Assembly: GCA_039812545.1 (NCBI GenBank)
Contig: JBDIAR010000176.1
Coordinates: 1-6,684, forward strand
From: JBDIAR01 sp039812545
GTDB taxonomy: Bacteria > Actinomycetota > Actinomycetes > Actinomycetales > Dermatophilaceae
Length of the DNA stretch: 6,684 bases
Reading direction: 5' to 3'
Positions 1 through 5,330 of the stretch are shown here, piece after piece (the stretch's first letter is position 1; each line of letters opens with the position of its first letter). The notes under the pieces are model-generated. The model was not told the origin of the DNA. It did no database searches and was given only the letters and a program-made list of their open reading frames with translations. Position numbers and translations under genes: made by a program.

Positions 1-12
1 CCTAGAGCTCGA

Positions 13-43
13 TTACCGACCGATCCGCGGACTCTGGCAGAAT
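13..43 (+). promoter_or_regulatory. Candidate promoter for rplS
   Basis: The hexamer CAGAAT at 38-43 (inside TGGCAGAAT, 35-43) matches the TATAAT-type -10 at four of six positions. TTACCG at 13-18 is a poor -35, 19 bp upstream. If used, transcription would start near 50 and leave a leader of about 150 nt before rplS. The match is weak and rests only on position and the A/T-rich core in a G+C-rich sequence. The gene could equally be read through from an upstream gene such as trmD, which lies outside the window. Confidence 0.25.
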
Positions 44-68
44 CGGCACTTGCGTCCGGCATACGACG

Positions 69-83
69 CCCCTGCCACAGGGG
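69..83 (+). promoter_or_regulatory. Hairpin in the rplS leader
   Basis: CCCCTG (69-74) and CAGGGG (78-83) form a perfect 6-bp stem with a CCA triloop. No T-run follows, so it does not look like an intrinsic terminator. It lies 120 nt before the L19 start codon. Ribosomal protein messages often carry structured leaders for autogenous control, which is a reasonable inference here, but no known L19 leader family is recognised. A nearly identical sequence recurs at 6146-6159. Confidence 0.45.
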
Positions 84-129
84 GAGTGCAGCGAACAGCT
101 CGCGCACGCGGCCGGCGGACGCGCCTACG

Positions 130-165
130 GAAGTAACCCCCGAAGTAATCACCGACGTAAACACT
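130..165 (+). repeat. Three-copy 12-bp tandem repeat in the rplS leader
   Basis: Three head-to-tail units of exactly 12 bp are seen: GAAGTAACCCCC (130-141), GAAGTAATCACC (142-153) and GACGTAAACACT (154-165). The GA(A/C)GTAA core is kept in all three. The tract ends 38 nt before the rplS start codon. It is much richer in A/T than the surrounding sequence. It could be a binding site array on DNA or RNA, or simply a slippage product. No function is shown. Confidence 0.6.
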
Positions 166-203
166 GCGGCGACCTGTGGCGCCTCGAGAAAGCGACACCC
201 ATC

Positions 204-596
204 ATGAAGAAGCTCGACCTCGTCGACCAGGCCTCGCTGCGCACGGACATTCCCGAGTTCCGCGCCGGCGACACCGTCAAGGTGCACGTCAAGGTCATCG
301 AAGGCAACCGCTCCCGCATCCAGGTCTTCCAGGGTGTCGTCATCCGCAAGCACGGCGGTGGGCTGGGCGAGACGTTCACGGTCCGCAAGGTCTCCTTCGG
401 AGTCGGCGTGGAGCGGACCTTCCCCGTGCACACTCCGATCCTGGACAAGATCGAGGTCGTCACCCGCGGTGACGTCCGGCGCGCGAAGCTCTACTACCTG
501 CGCGACCTGCGCGGCAAGGCCGCCAAGATCAAGGAGAAGCGCGACACCACGGCGGTCAAGTCGAGCGCCAAGAAGGCCAAAAAGGCCGACGCCTGA
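204..596 (+). CDS. rplS: 50S ribosomal protein L19
   Basis: The 130-residue protein is the large-subunit ribosomal protein L19, which sits at the 30S-50S interface. The conserved core is plain: PEFRAGDTVKVHVKVIEGNRSRIQVFQGVVI (about residues 18-48, given here only as the signature), then the FTVRKVSFGVGVERTFP stretch and RAKLYYLRDLRGKAAKIKEK near residues 93-112. The C-terminal tail is a Lys/Ala-rich basic extension, usual in actinobacterial L19. Length fits the family. The ATG at 204 is preceded by a weak purine-rich GAGAAAG (186-192), 11 nt away. The first signal peptidase gene follows after 11 nt, so the two are probably cotranscribed, as in M. tuberculosis and Streptomyces, where lepB/sip genes follow rplS. 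Confidence 0.97.
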   Translation: MKKLDLVDQASLRTDIPEFRAGDTVKVHVKVIEGNRSRIQVFQGVVIRKHGGGLGETFTVRKVSFGVGVERTFPVHTPILDKIEVVTRGDVRRAKLYYLRDLRGKAAKIKEKRDTTAVKSSAKKAKKADA

Positions 597-607
597 GGCT
601 CGGTCGG

Positions 608-1153
608 ATGGCCCGCGGCCCCGCGTCGCGCGGTCGCCGGGCCGGGCGACGTCGTCGTGCGCCGTGGATCGCGGTGGCGGCCGCCGTCGCCGTCGTGCTG
701 CTGTTGCGGACGTTCGTCCTGGACACGTATGCCGTGACGTCCGATTCGATGTCACCGTCGCTGCTGGCCGGGCAACGCTGGCTGGTGGTGCGCGTCGGCG
801 GCGTCGAGCGCGGCGATGTCGTGGTCTTCCACGGGAGTACGCGGTGGGGCGAGCCCGGTCAGGACTACGTCAAGCGCGTCATCGGGCTGCCGGGGGACCA
901 CATCGTGTGCTGTTCGGACACCGGCGACGTGATCCGCAACGGGGTCGACCTGCCTGAGCCGTATGCCAGCGCCGGCACGCCCGCCGGACGGTTGGCATAC
1001 GACGTCACCGTCCCGGACGACCGGCTCTGGGTGCTCGGCGACAATCGGGATCACTCCGGTGACTCCCGGTCCTACCTCGGCCGGCCCGGCGGTGGCTTCG
1101 TCCCATTCGCAGATCTCGTCGGTAGAGTGTCGCTTCGATACTGGCCGTGGTGA
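608..1153 (+). CDS. lepB: Type I signal peptidase (short paralogue)
   Basis: A 181-residue S26-family signal peptidase that removes signal peptides from exported proteins at the outer face of the membrane. A basic N-terminus (RRAGRRRR, 10-17) leads into one membrane segment (about 20-38). The catalytic serine is Ser47 in SDSM and the general base is Lys89 in YVKRVIGLPGD. The conserved GDNRDHSGDSR box lies at 144-154. A Cys-Cys pair (101-102), also seen in some Streptomyces Sip enzymes, follows the Lys box. There is only one N-terminal membrane segment and no C-terminal anchor, unlike the two N-terminal segments of E. coli LepB. It starts 11 nt after rplS, with no good ribosome binding site. 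It is the first of two tandem, clearly divergent signal peptidases. Confidence 0.93.
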   Translation: MARGPASRGRRAGRRRRAPWIAVAAAVAVVLLLRTFVLDTYAVTSDSMSPSLLAGQRWLVVRVGGVERGDVVVFHGSTRWGEPGQDYVKRVIGLPGDHIVCCSDTGDVIRNGVDLPEPYASAGTPAGRLAYDVTVPDDRLWVLGDNRDHSGDSRSYLGRPGGGFVPFADLVGRVSLRYWPW

Positions 1154-1182
1154 GCGGTCGGTGCACCCCTGAACCACGGAAC

Positions 1183-1188
1183 GGTGGG
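1183..1188 (+). promoter_or_regulatory. Ribosome binding site that decides the second lepB start
   Basis: GGTGGG lies 6 nt upstream of the ATG at 1195. The same frame stays open back to a GTG at 1147, but that codon overlaps the end of the preceding gene and has no such site. The ATG at 1195 is therefore preferred. Confidence 0.55.
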
Positions 1189-1194
1189 CACTCG

Positions 1195-2136
1195 ATGACG
1201 CAGACCCCGCACGAACCCGCGGAGGGGCCTACCACCACCGGTTCGGTGGCGCCCAATCGACCACTCGACCCGGACCTGGACGCCGCCGGAGCCGACCGGC
1301 TCGGGCCGGACGGAGTCGACCCCGCCCCGCAGGAGGGCAAGGTCGGGTTCGGTCGCCAGGTCGTCGCGGCGATCAAGGAGATCGCCATCGTCGTCGGGCT
1401 CGCGCTCGTCCTGTCGCTGCTCATCAAGACGTTCTTGTTCCAGGCGTTTTGGATCCCCTCCGGTTCGATGGAGAACACCCTGGTCAAGGACGACCGGGTG
1501 ATCGTCACCAAGCTCATCCCCGGTCCCTTCGATCTGCAGCGCGGGGACATCGTCGTCTTCGAGGACCCCGGGCCGGCCGACCACAAGTGGCTCAGCGGCG
1601 TCCCGTCGACGACCAGTACCGTGGGCGGGCCGCTGCACGGGCTCCTCGTCTTCGTCGGGCTGCTGCCCGAGGAGTCCGAGAATCACCTGATCAAGCGGGT
1701 CATCGGGCTGCCCGGGGACCACGTGCAGGCCGACGGCACCGAGGGACCCGTGAAGGTCAACGGCGTGGCCATCGACGAGACGCCCTACATCAAGCCGGGC
1801 AACTACCCGAGCCAGGGCAAGGCGTTCGACATCGTGGTGCCCAAGGACTGCGTCTGGGTGATGGGAGACCATCGAGCGGAGTCCTCCGACTCGCGCTTCC
1901 ACGACGACGGCACCGGACGTACCGGCTGCGTCCCCATGGACAAGATCGTCGGCCGCGCCCTGGTCATCGTCTGGCCGCTGGACCATGTCACCTGGCTCGG
2001 CAAACCGGACACCACCTTTGCCAAGGTGCCCGCGCCGAACTCCACCCCCGCGCCGGCCGCCACCTCGGGGACGTCTGGCAACTCGGGGAACTCGCCGGCA
2101 CCGCCGTTCGGCACGGCCACCAAGCGCGCCTCCTGA
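1195..2136 (+). CDS. lepB: Type I signal peptidase (long paralogue)
   Basis: A 313-residue S26-family signal peptidase. An acidic, Pro-rich cytoplasmic N-terminus of about 55 residues precedes one membrane segment (about 62-82). Catalytic Ser91 lies in PSGSMENTL and Lys167 in LIKRVIGLPGD; the MGDHRAESSDSR box is at 223-234. An insert of about 40 residues between the RGDIVVF strand (116-122) and the Lys box contains a hydrophobic GLLVFVGLLP stretch, typical of actinobacterial LepB. The C-terminal 30 residues are a low-complexity Pro/Ala/Ser/Gly/Asn tail, expected outside the membrane. It differs from the paralogue just upstream in length, N-terminus and insert, so the two may prefer different substrates. 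That is inference. rnhB begins 2 nt after its stop. Confidence 0.95.
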   Translation: MTQTPHEPAEGPTTTGSVAPNRPLDPDLDAAGADRLGPDGVDPAPQEGKVGFGRQVVAAIKEIAIVVGLALVLSLLIKTFLFQAFWIPSGSMENTLVKDDRVIVTKLIPGPFDLQRGDIVVFEDPGPADHKWLSGVPSTTSTVGGPLHGLLVFVGLLPEESENHLIKRVIGLPGDHVQADGTEGPVKVNGVAIDETPYIKPGNYPSQGKAFDIVVPKDCVWVMGDHRAESSDSRFHDDGTGRTGCVPMDKIVGRALVIVWPLDHVTWLGKPDTTFAKVPAPNSTPAPAATSGTSGNSGNSPAPPFGTATKRAS

Positions 2137-2138
2137 CC

Positions 2139-2918
2139 ATGAGCCGCACCACCACCGCCTCGGTGGTCCCGACGTTGCGGGTCGAGCGCAGTCGGCTGCG
2201 GATCGGGGCCGGCGTCGTCGCGGGGATGGACGAGGTGGGGCGCGGCGCGCTGGCCGGCCCGGTCACCGTCGGCGTCGCCCTCGTCACGGCCGAGACCCGC
2301 AGCGCACCGGTGGGCCTGCGCGACTCGAAACTGCTCAGCCCGAACCAACGCCGTGCCCTCGTCCCCCGACTGCGCCGCTGGGTCGCCGGCCACGCGGTCG
2401 GTCACGCCAGCGCCGCGGAGATCGACGAGTACGGCATCATGGCCGCGCTGCGCCTGGCCGGCCGTCGAGCCCTTGGGCAGCTGCCGATCCGCCCGGACGT
2501 GATCCTGCTGGACGGCAATCACGACTGGCTGACCGATCCGCGGACCGAGGGTCTGTTCGCGTTCCTGGAGGACGCTGCCCCGGCCCCGCCCGTGGTGACG
2601 ATGATCAAGGCCGACCTGCGCTGCTCCTCGGTGGCCGCGGCAAGTGTGCTGGCCAAGGTCGAGCGCGACGGGATGATGGTCGCCTTCGGCGGGCAACACC
2701 CGGCATACGGCTGGACGGAGAACAAGGGGTATGCCGCGCCGGAGCACCTGGACGCCCTCTCCCGGCTCGGACCGTGCGAACTGCATCGCCGGAGTTGGCA
2801 GCTACCCGGCTGCGCGGGCTCGGGGTATGACGCGCGTGTCGCCGGTGTGCCGGGAGAACCCGGGATGGGGGACAATGGCATACCGGCTGCCACAGCCCTG
2901 CAGATGACGGAGATGTAA
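2139..2918 (+). CDS. rnhB: Ribonuclease HII
   Basis: A 259-residue RNase HII, which cuts the RNA strand of RNA-DNA hybrids and removes misincorporated ribonucleotides from DNA. The four catalytic acids are visible: Asp31 and Glu32 in GMDEVGRGALAGPV, Asp125 in LLDGNHDW, and Asp159 in KADLRCSSVAAASVLAKVERD (157-177). DSKLLS (62-67) and YGWTENKGY...H are also family features. The ATG at 2139 lies 2 nt after the lepB stop without a clear ribosome binding site, so translation is probably coupled. The frame stays open far upstream, but only as a shadow of lepB. About 40 residues after the family core (ELHRRSW) form a Gly/Pro-rich tail with no recognisable fold. Confidence 0.95.
   Translation: MSRTTTASVVPTLRVERSRLRIGAGVVAGMDEVGRGALAGPVTVGVALVTAETRSAPVGLRDSKLLSPNQRRALVPRLRRWVAGHAVGHASAAEIDEYGIMAALRLAGRRALGQLPIRPDVILLDGNHDWLTDPRTEGLFAFLEDAAPAPPVVTMIKADLRCSSVAAASVLAKVERDGMMVAFGGQHPAYGWTENKGYAAPEHLDALSRLGPCELHRRSWQLPGCAGSGYDARVAGVPGEPGMGDNGIPAATALQMTEM
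2909..2912 (+). promoter_or_regulatory. Ribosome binding site of the DUF2469 gene
   Basis: GGAG, inside the end of rnhB, lies 6 nt before the GTG at 2919. It supports that GTG, which abuts the rnhB TAA stop with no spacer. Confidence 0.5.
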
Positions 2919-3242
2919 GTGAGCTCGGAAGACCTCGAGAAGTACGAAACCGAGATGGAGTTGCAGCTCTATCGCGAGTACCGCGATGTCGTCGGCCTGT
3001 TCTCGCACGTGGTGGAGACCGAGCGCCGGTTCTATCTGTGCAACTCGGTGGACGTGCGGGTGCGCAACGACGGCGGCGAGGTGTTCTTCGACGTGACCAT
3101 GGCGGACGCGTGGGTGTGGGACATCTACCGGCCGGCGCGGTTCGTCAAGAATGTGCGCGTCATGACGTTCAAGGACGTCAACGTCGAGGAACTCCCCAAG
3201 GCGGAACTTCAGTTGACGAAGGAAAACGGCTTCCCCGCCTGA
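2919..3242 (+). CDS. DUF2469 family protein (Rv2901c-like)
   Basis: A 107-residue acidic protein of the DUF2469 family, nearly confined to actinobacteria and found next to rnhB. Its function is not known. Family features seen are the start SSEDLEKYETEMELQLYREY, the central FYLCNSVDVRV region, and WVWDIYRPARFVKNVRVMTFKDVNVEEL near residues 65-93. There is no signal peptide or membrane segment, so it should be cytoplasmic. The GTG start directly follows the rnhB stop (TAAGTG) with GGAG 6 nt upstream. The same neighbour pair exists in M. tuberculosis (Rv2902c/Rv2901c). The tight junction suggests cotranscription with rnhB, although a weak promoter-like hexamer lies within the rnhB tail. Confidence 0.92.
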   Translation: MSSEDLEKYETEMELQLYREYRDVVGLFSHVVETERRFYLCNSVDVRVRNDGGEVFFDVTMADAWVWDIYRPARFVKNVRVMTFKDVNVEELPKAELQLTKENGFPA

Positions 3243-3266
3243 TCGACGGCGAATCCGCGCGGCCGT

Positions 3267-3293
3267 GCAACCTTTCCCCGCCCAGCGAGCGTC
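3267..3293 (+). promoter_or_regulatory. Candidate ECF-type promoter of the sigma gene (leaderless)
   Basis: GCAACC (3267-3272) and CGTC (3290-3293) are separated by 17 bp. This resembles ECF sigma promoters, which typically have an AAC-containing -35 and a CGTC-like -10. Transcription would begin about 7 nt after the -10, at or next to the GTG at 3301, which would give a leaderless message. The lack of a ribosome binding site before that GTG agrees with this. ECF sigma genes often drive themselves, so autoregulation is inferred. Confidence 0.5.
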
Positions 3294-3300
3294 CTGATCC

Positions 3301-3945
3301 GTGGCGGGGCGAACGGACGGCGCGGATGAGGCGTTCAGCGCCTTCGTCGCCGCTCGGTCGCCCTCGCTGTGGCGGTATGCCTTTCTCCTCACCGGTGGCG
3401 CGGCGCAGGCCGACGACCTGCTCCAAGCGTCGTTGGTCAGCGTCTACCTCAACTGGCACCGGATCGAGGACTCCGGCGCCGTGGAAGGGTACGCCCGCAC
3501 GGTCATGACCCGAACCCATGTGTCGCTCTGGCGACGCTGGCGTCGCCGTGAGGTCCCGCTCGCCGAGCCGACGGAGGTGGGCGACGGCTCGCCGTTGTGG
3601 AGCGCCTCGGACGGGCGCGGGAACGCCGAAGTCGACCAGCGGGATGCGGTGTGGCGGCTGCTCAGTGGGCTTGGCCCTCGGCAGCGGGCGGTGGTGGTGC
3701 TGCGGTACTACGAGGACCTGCCGGAAGCGCGGATCGCCGAGGTGCTGGGGTGTTCGATCGGCACGGTGAAGAGTCAGCTCTCCCGAGCTCTCGGGCATCT
3801 GCGAACAGCGCTTGGGGAGTCGGCCGCCGGGTCGGGAAGCGAGTCGACCGGGGTCCCCGTGGCGTCTGACGGACGTGACGGACGTGACGGACGTGGCGGG
3901 CTCGGGGGCTTCGGGGGGCTCGGGGGAGAGGAGGCCGTTCGATGA
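3301..3945 (+). CDS. SigE-family ECF RNA polymerase sigma factor
   Basis: A 214-residue ECF sigma factor of the actinobacterial SigE-family type. Region 2 spans about residues 12-83: FSAFVAARSPSLWRYAFLLTG, DDLLQ (38-42) and the Trp/Arg-rich SLWRRWRRRE (75-84). Region 4 spans about 110-171, with the helix-turn-helix EARIAEVLGCSIGTVKSQLSRAL at 142-164. The GTG at 3301 is the only possible start, because TGA at 3295-3297 is in frame just upstream and no later start codon precedes region 2. Residues 172-214 form an unusual tail: a Ser/Gly-rich linker, three DGR triplets (190-198) and GGL-GGF-GGL (199-207). This is longer than usual for the group and is encoded by 9-bp tandem repeats. The stop overlaps the next start (ATGA), which points to a coupled sigma/partner pair. 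Confidence 0.93.
   Translation: MAGRTDGADEAFSAFVAARSPSLWRYAFLLTGGAAQADDLLQASLVSVYLNWHRIEDSGAVEGYARTVMTRTHVSLWRRWRRREVPLAEPTEVGDGSPLWSASDGRGNAEVDQRDAVWRLLSGLGPRQRAVVVLRYYEDLPEARIAEVLGCSIGTVKSQLSRALGHLRTALGESAAGSGSESTGVPVASDGRDGRDGRGGLGGFGGLGGEEAVR
3868..3927 (+). repeat. 9-bp-period tandem repeats in the sigma gene 3' end
   Basis: GGACGTGAC, GGACGTGAC and GGACGTGGC run head to tail at 3871-3897, preceded by GAC at 3868. A second 9-bp-period tract follows at 3895-3927 with units like GGCGGGCTC, GGGGGCTTC and GGGGGGCTC. They encode (DGR)3 and then GGL-GGF-GGL. The period is a multiple of three, so gain or loss of a unit would keep the frame. Confidence 0.8.
3925..3934 (+). promoter_or_regulatory. 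Strong ribosome binding site for the membrane-protein gene
   Basis: GGAGAGGAGG lies 7 nt before the ATG at 3942, inside the last codons of the sigma gene. It is the best ribosome binding site in the window. The downstream gene therefore need not rely only on coupling at the ATGA overlap. Confidence 0.75.
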
Positions 3946-5303
3946 CGGATCGATTCGTCGAGACACTCACGGCGGCCCTGCGTCAGGCGGCCGAAGCACG
4001 GGGGTGGCGGCCGCCTGACGCACTCGCCGACAGCGTGCGCCGACGCGCGGTCGTCGTGCGACGTCGGCGCACGCTCGCGGCCGGCGCGTCGACACTCGTG
4101 GTCGTCGTGTGCCTCGTCGCGGTCGTCTGGCAGGGCTGGGGGGTGCGCCGGGCGGTGGACGGGCCGGTGGGGGTCCCGTCCACCTCCCCGACGGCGGCCG
4201 TCTCCGTCGGGCCGGACCGGGGCTCGGTACGTCCCTCTGTCGCCCGCACCCAGCCCGCGAGCCTCGGCGCCGGACCTGCGGCGGCAGACGGGGCCGGCCA
4301 GGCCGGATCTGCCGGATCGGCCACCGCGGTGGCACTGGTGGCCGCAGCGGCCCCGGGTGCCGGTCCGAGGCTGCTGCCCAGGATCGAGAACGACCAGGGG
4401 ACCTCGACGTTGGTTGTGCCGAGCGGACGGGTGCGGCTTCCGGCCACGACGCCCGGGGTGGCTGACTGGCATACAACGGCGGTCGGCTGGGTTGTCGAGG
4501 TCCTACCCTCGGCGGACGACGGCCAGGGCAGGGTGTATGCCGTCAGCCGGAACCTCTCGCTGCGGCTGCTCGATTCCGGGCACCTCGGTGCGATGTCGAC
4601 CGACCCCGGTGGCACCCGGGTGGCCTATGTCCGGCAGCGCTCGGTACCGGGGCAACCCGAATCCACCGACGGAGTGCTGGTGGTCGCCGATGTCTCCACG
4701 GGAGTGGTGTTGGCCACCTGGCCGGAACCGGGCGGGGTCGGCTGGATTCCGACCAGGTGGCTCCCGGGTGGTCTCGTGGTGGTGACCGTCCTCGACGGCT
4801 CGCCGCAACGACCGCAGGTGGCCGACCTCATCGACGTGGGATCCGGAACCCCCACACCGATCGCGGGGTGGGGGCCGGTTGTGTCGGTTGCCGCGTTGCC
4901 GGCCGGGAGCGGGTACGACACCGCACTGGTCCGCGTCGTCGGGGACCGACACTGCCTTGAGTTGGTCCGCGGGCTCGGGCGCGGCGACCAGGTCACATGC
5001 GGTCCGGCGGGCGTTCTGCGTCCCAACCCCTATGGGTCGATGTGGTCCTTCGAGACGCGAGCCGACGGCGTCCAGGGCACTCAACTGGTCGACGTGGCGA
5101 CGGGGGAACAACTGCCATACCACCCGCCGACGGGGTTGCCGGAGGTCGGGTTGGGTAGTCCGACCTGGGAGGACGCCACCCACGCATACGCCTGTGTCGG
5201 CCAGCAGGAGGCGACGGACGCGGCGGGTCCGGTCACCCTGTGCCCGCGATTCGCGGTGCGGTGGGACGTGACGTCGGGCCGGTGGGAACGGATCGCCCTG
5301 TAG
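3942..5303 (+). CDS. Single-pass membrane protein, putative partner or anti-sigma of the SigE-family factor
   Basis: A 453-residue protein of no recognised family. Residues 1-43 are predicted cytoplasmic and end in RRRR (40-43). One membrane helix follows (44-63), so the remaining 390 residues should lie outside. Residues 70-145 are a low-complexity Pro/Ser/Gly/Ala linker. From about 146 the sequence is beta-rich, with motifs such as DPGGTRVAYV, VADVSTGVVLATW and WDVTSGRW that resemble propeller blades. Four cysteines in this domain (338, 353, 418, 434) could form disulfides. The start overlaps the sigma stop (ATGA) behind a strong ribosome binding site. Topology and pairing suggest an anti-sigma or sensor that holds the sigma factor through its short cytoplasmic segment. 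It has no HxxxCxxC zinc anti-sigma motif, so this role is inferred from context only. Two long inverted repeats lie in codons 13-45. Confidence 0.85.
   Translation: MTDRFVETLTAALRQAAEARGWRPPDALADSVRRRAVVVRRRRTLAAGASTLVVVVCLVAVVWQGWGVRRAVDGPVGVPSTSPTAAVSVGPDRGSVRPSVARTQPASLGAGPAAADGAGQAGSAGSATAVALVAAAAPGAGPRLLPRIENDQGTSTLVVPSGRVRLPATTPGVADWHTTAVGWVVEVLPSADDGQGRVYAVSRNLSLRLLDSGHLGAMSTDPGGTRVAYVRQRSVPGQPESTDGVLVVADVSTGVVLATWPEPGGVGWIPTRWLPGGLVVVTVLDGSPQRPQVADLIDVGSGTPTPIAGWGPVVSVAALPAGSGYDTALVRVVGDRHCLELVRGLGRGDQVTCGPAGVLRPNPYGSMWSFETRADGVQGTQLVDVATGEQLPYHPPTGLPEVGLGSPTWEDATHAYACVGQQEATDAAGPVTLCPRFAVRWDVTSGRWERIAL
3979..4022 (+). repeat. Perfect 15-bp inverted repeat (hairpin 1)
   Basis: TGCGTCAGGCGGCCG (3979-3993) is the exact reverse complement of 4008-4022, with a 14-nt loop. 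It starts 37 nt after the first base of the membrane-protein start codon and lies wholly within coding sequence (residues 13-27). The RNA would form a very stable stem. Confidence 0.9.
4032..4075 (+). repeat. Perfect 14-bp inverted repeat (hairpin 2)
   Basis: AGCGTGCGCCGACG (4032-4045) is the exact reverse complement of 4062-4075, with a 16-nt loop. It follows hairpin 1 after a 9-nt spacer. It encodes residues 31-45, the Arg-rich cytoplasmic segment that abuts the membrane helix. Confidence 0.9.
4154..4211 (+). repeat. Two further inverted repeats (10 and 8 bp)
   Basis: GGTGGACGGG (4154-4163) pairs with CCCGTCCACC (4175-4184) around an 11-nt loop. CCCGACGG (4187-4194) pairs with CCGTCGGG (4204-4211) around a 9-nt loop. 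Stems this short can arise by chance in G+C-rich DNA. They are listed because they continue the run of hairpins in the same gene. Confidence 0.5.
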
Positions 5304-5314
5304 TGCGGCGTTGT

Positions 5315-5320
5315 GGGGGA
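5315..5320 (+). promoter_or_regulatory. Ribosome binding site favouring the ATG of the PIG-L gene
   Basis: GGGGGA lies 10 nt before the ATG at 5331. The in-frame GTG at 5313 has no comparable site upstream and itself runs into this purine tract. The ATG is preferred, but the spacing is long. Confidence 0.4.
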
Positions 5321-5330
5321 CACTTCGGTC

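Noticed and set aside
1..207. Reading frame 1 is open from the window start to a TGA overlapping the rplS ATG, as if an upstream gene ended there
   Set aside because: It contains no ATG, GTG or TTG, its third positions lack the strong G/C bias of the real genes, and the translation resembles no expected neighbour such as TrmD. A long open frame is common in G+C-rich non-coding DNA.
1147..1194. GTG at 1147 as the start of the second lepB
   Set aside because: It overlaps the upstream stop codon region and lacks a ribosome binding site. The ATG at 1195 has GGTGGG at good spacing.
1072..1986. 304-residue open frame on the minus strand
   Set aside because: It lies opposite the two signal peptidase genes, whose catalytic motifs are intact. 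It has no family motif, and it is the usual antisense shadow of G+C-rich codons.
1449..2138. Long upstream extension of the rnhB frame
   Set aside because: The extension lies inside lepB in another frame, is rich in Arg/Pro/His without motifs, and RNase HII begins naturally at 2139.
1803..2786. 327-residue open frame on the minus strand
   Set aside because: It is antisense to lepB and rnhB, has no recognisable motif, and spans two real genes.
3246..3266. ACGGC...GCCGT dyad after the DUF2469 stop as a terminator
   Set aside because: The stem is only 5 bp with an 11-nt loop and has no T-run; dyads of this size are frequent in this sequence.
3530..3547. GGCGACGC/GCGTCGCC dyad inside the sigma gene
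   Set aside because: An 8-bp arm in G+C-rich coding DNA is near what chance gives, and it encodes the conserved Trp/Arg-rich end of region 2.
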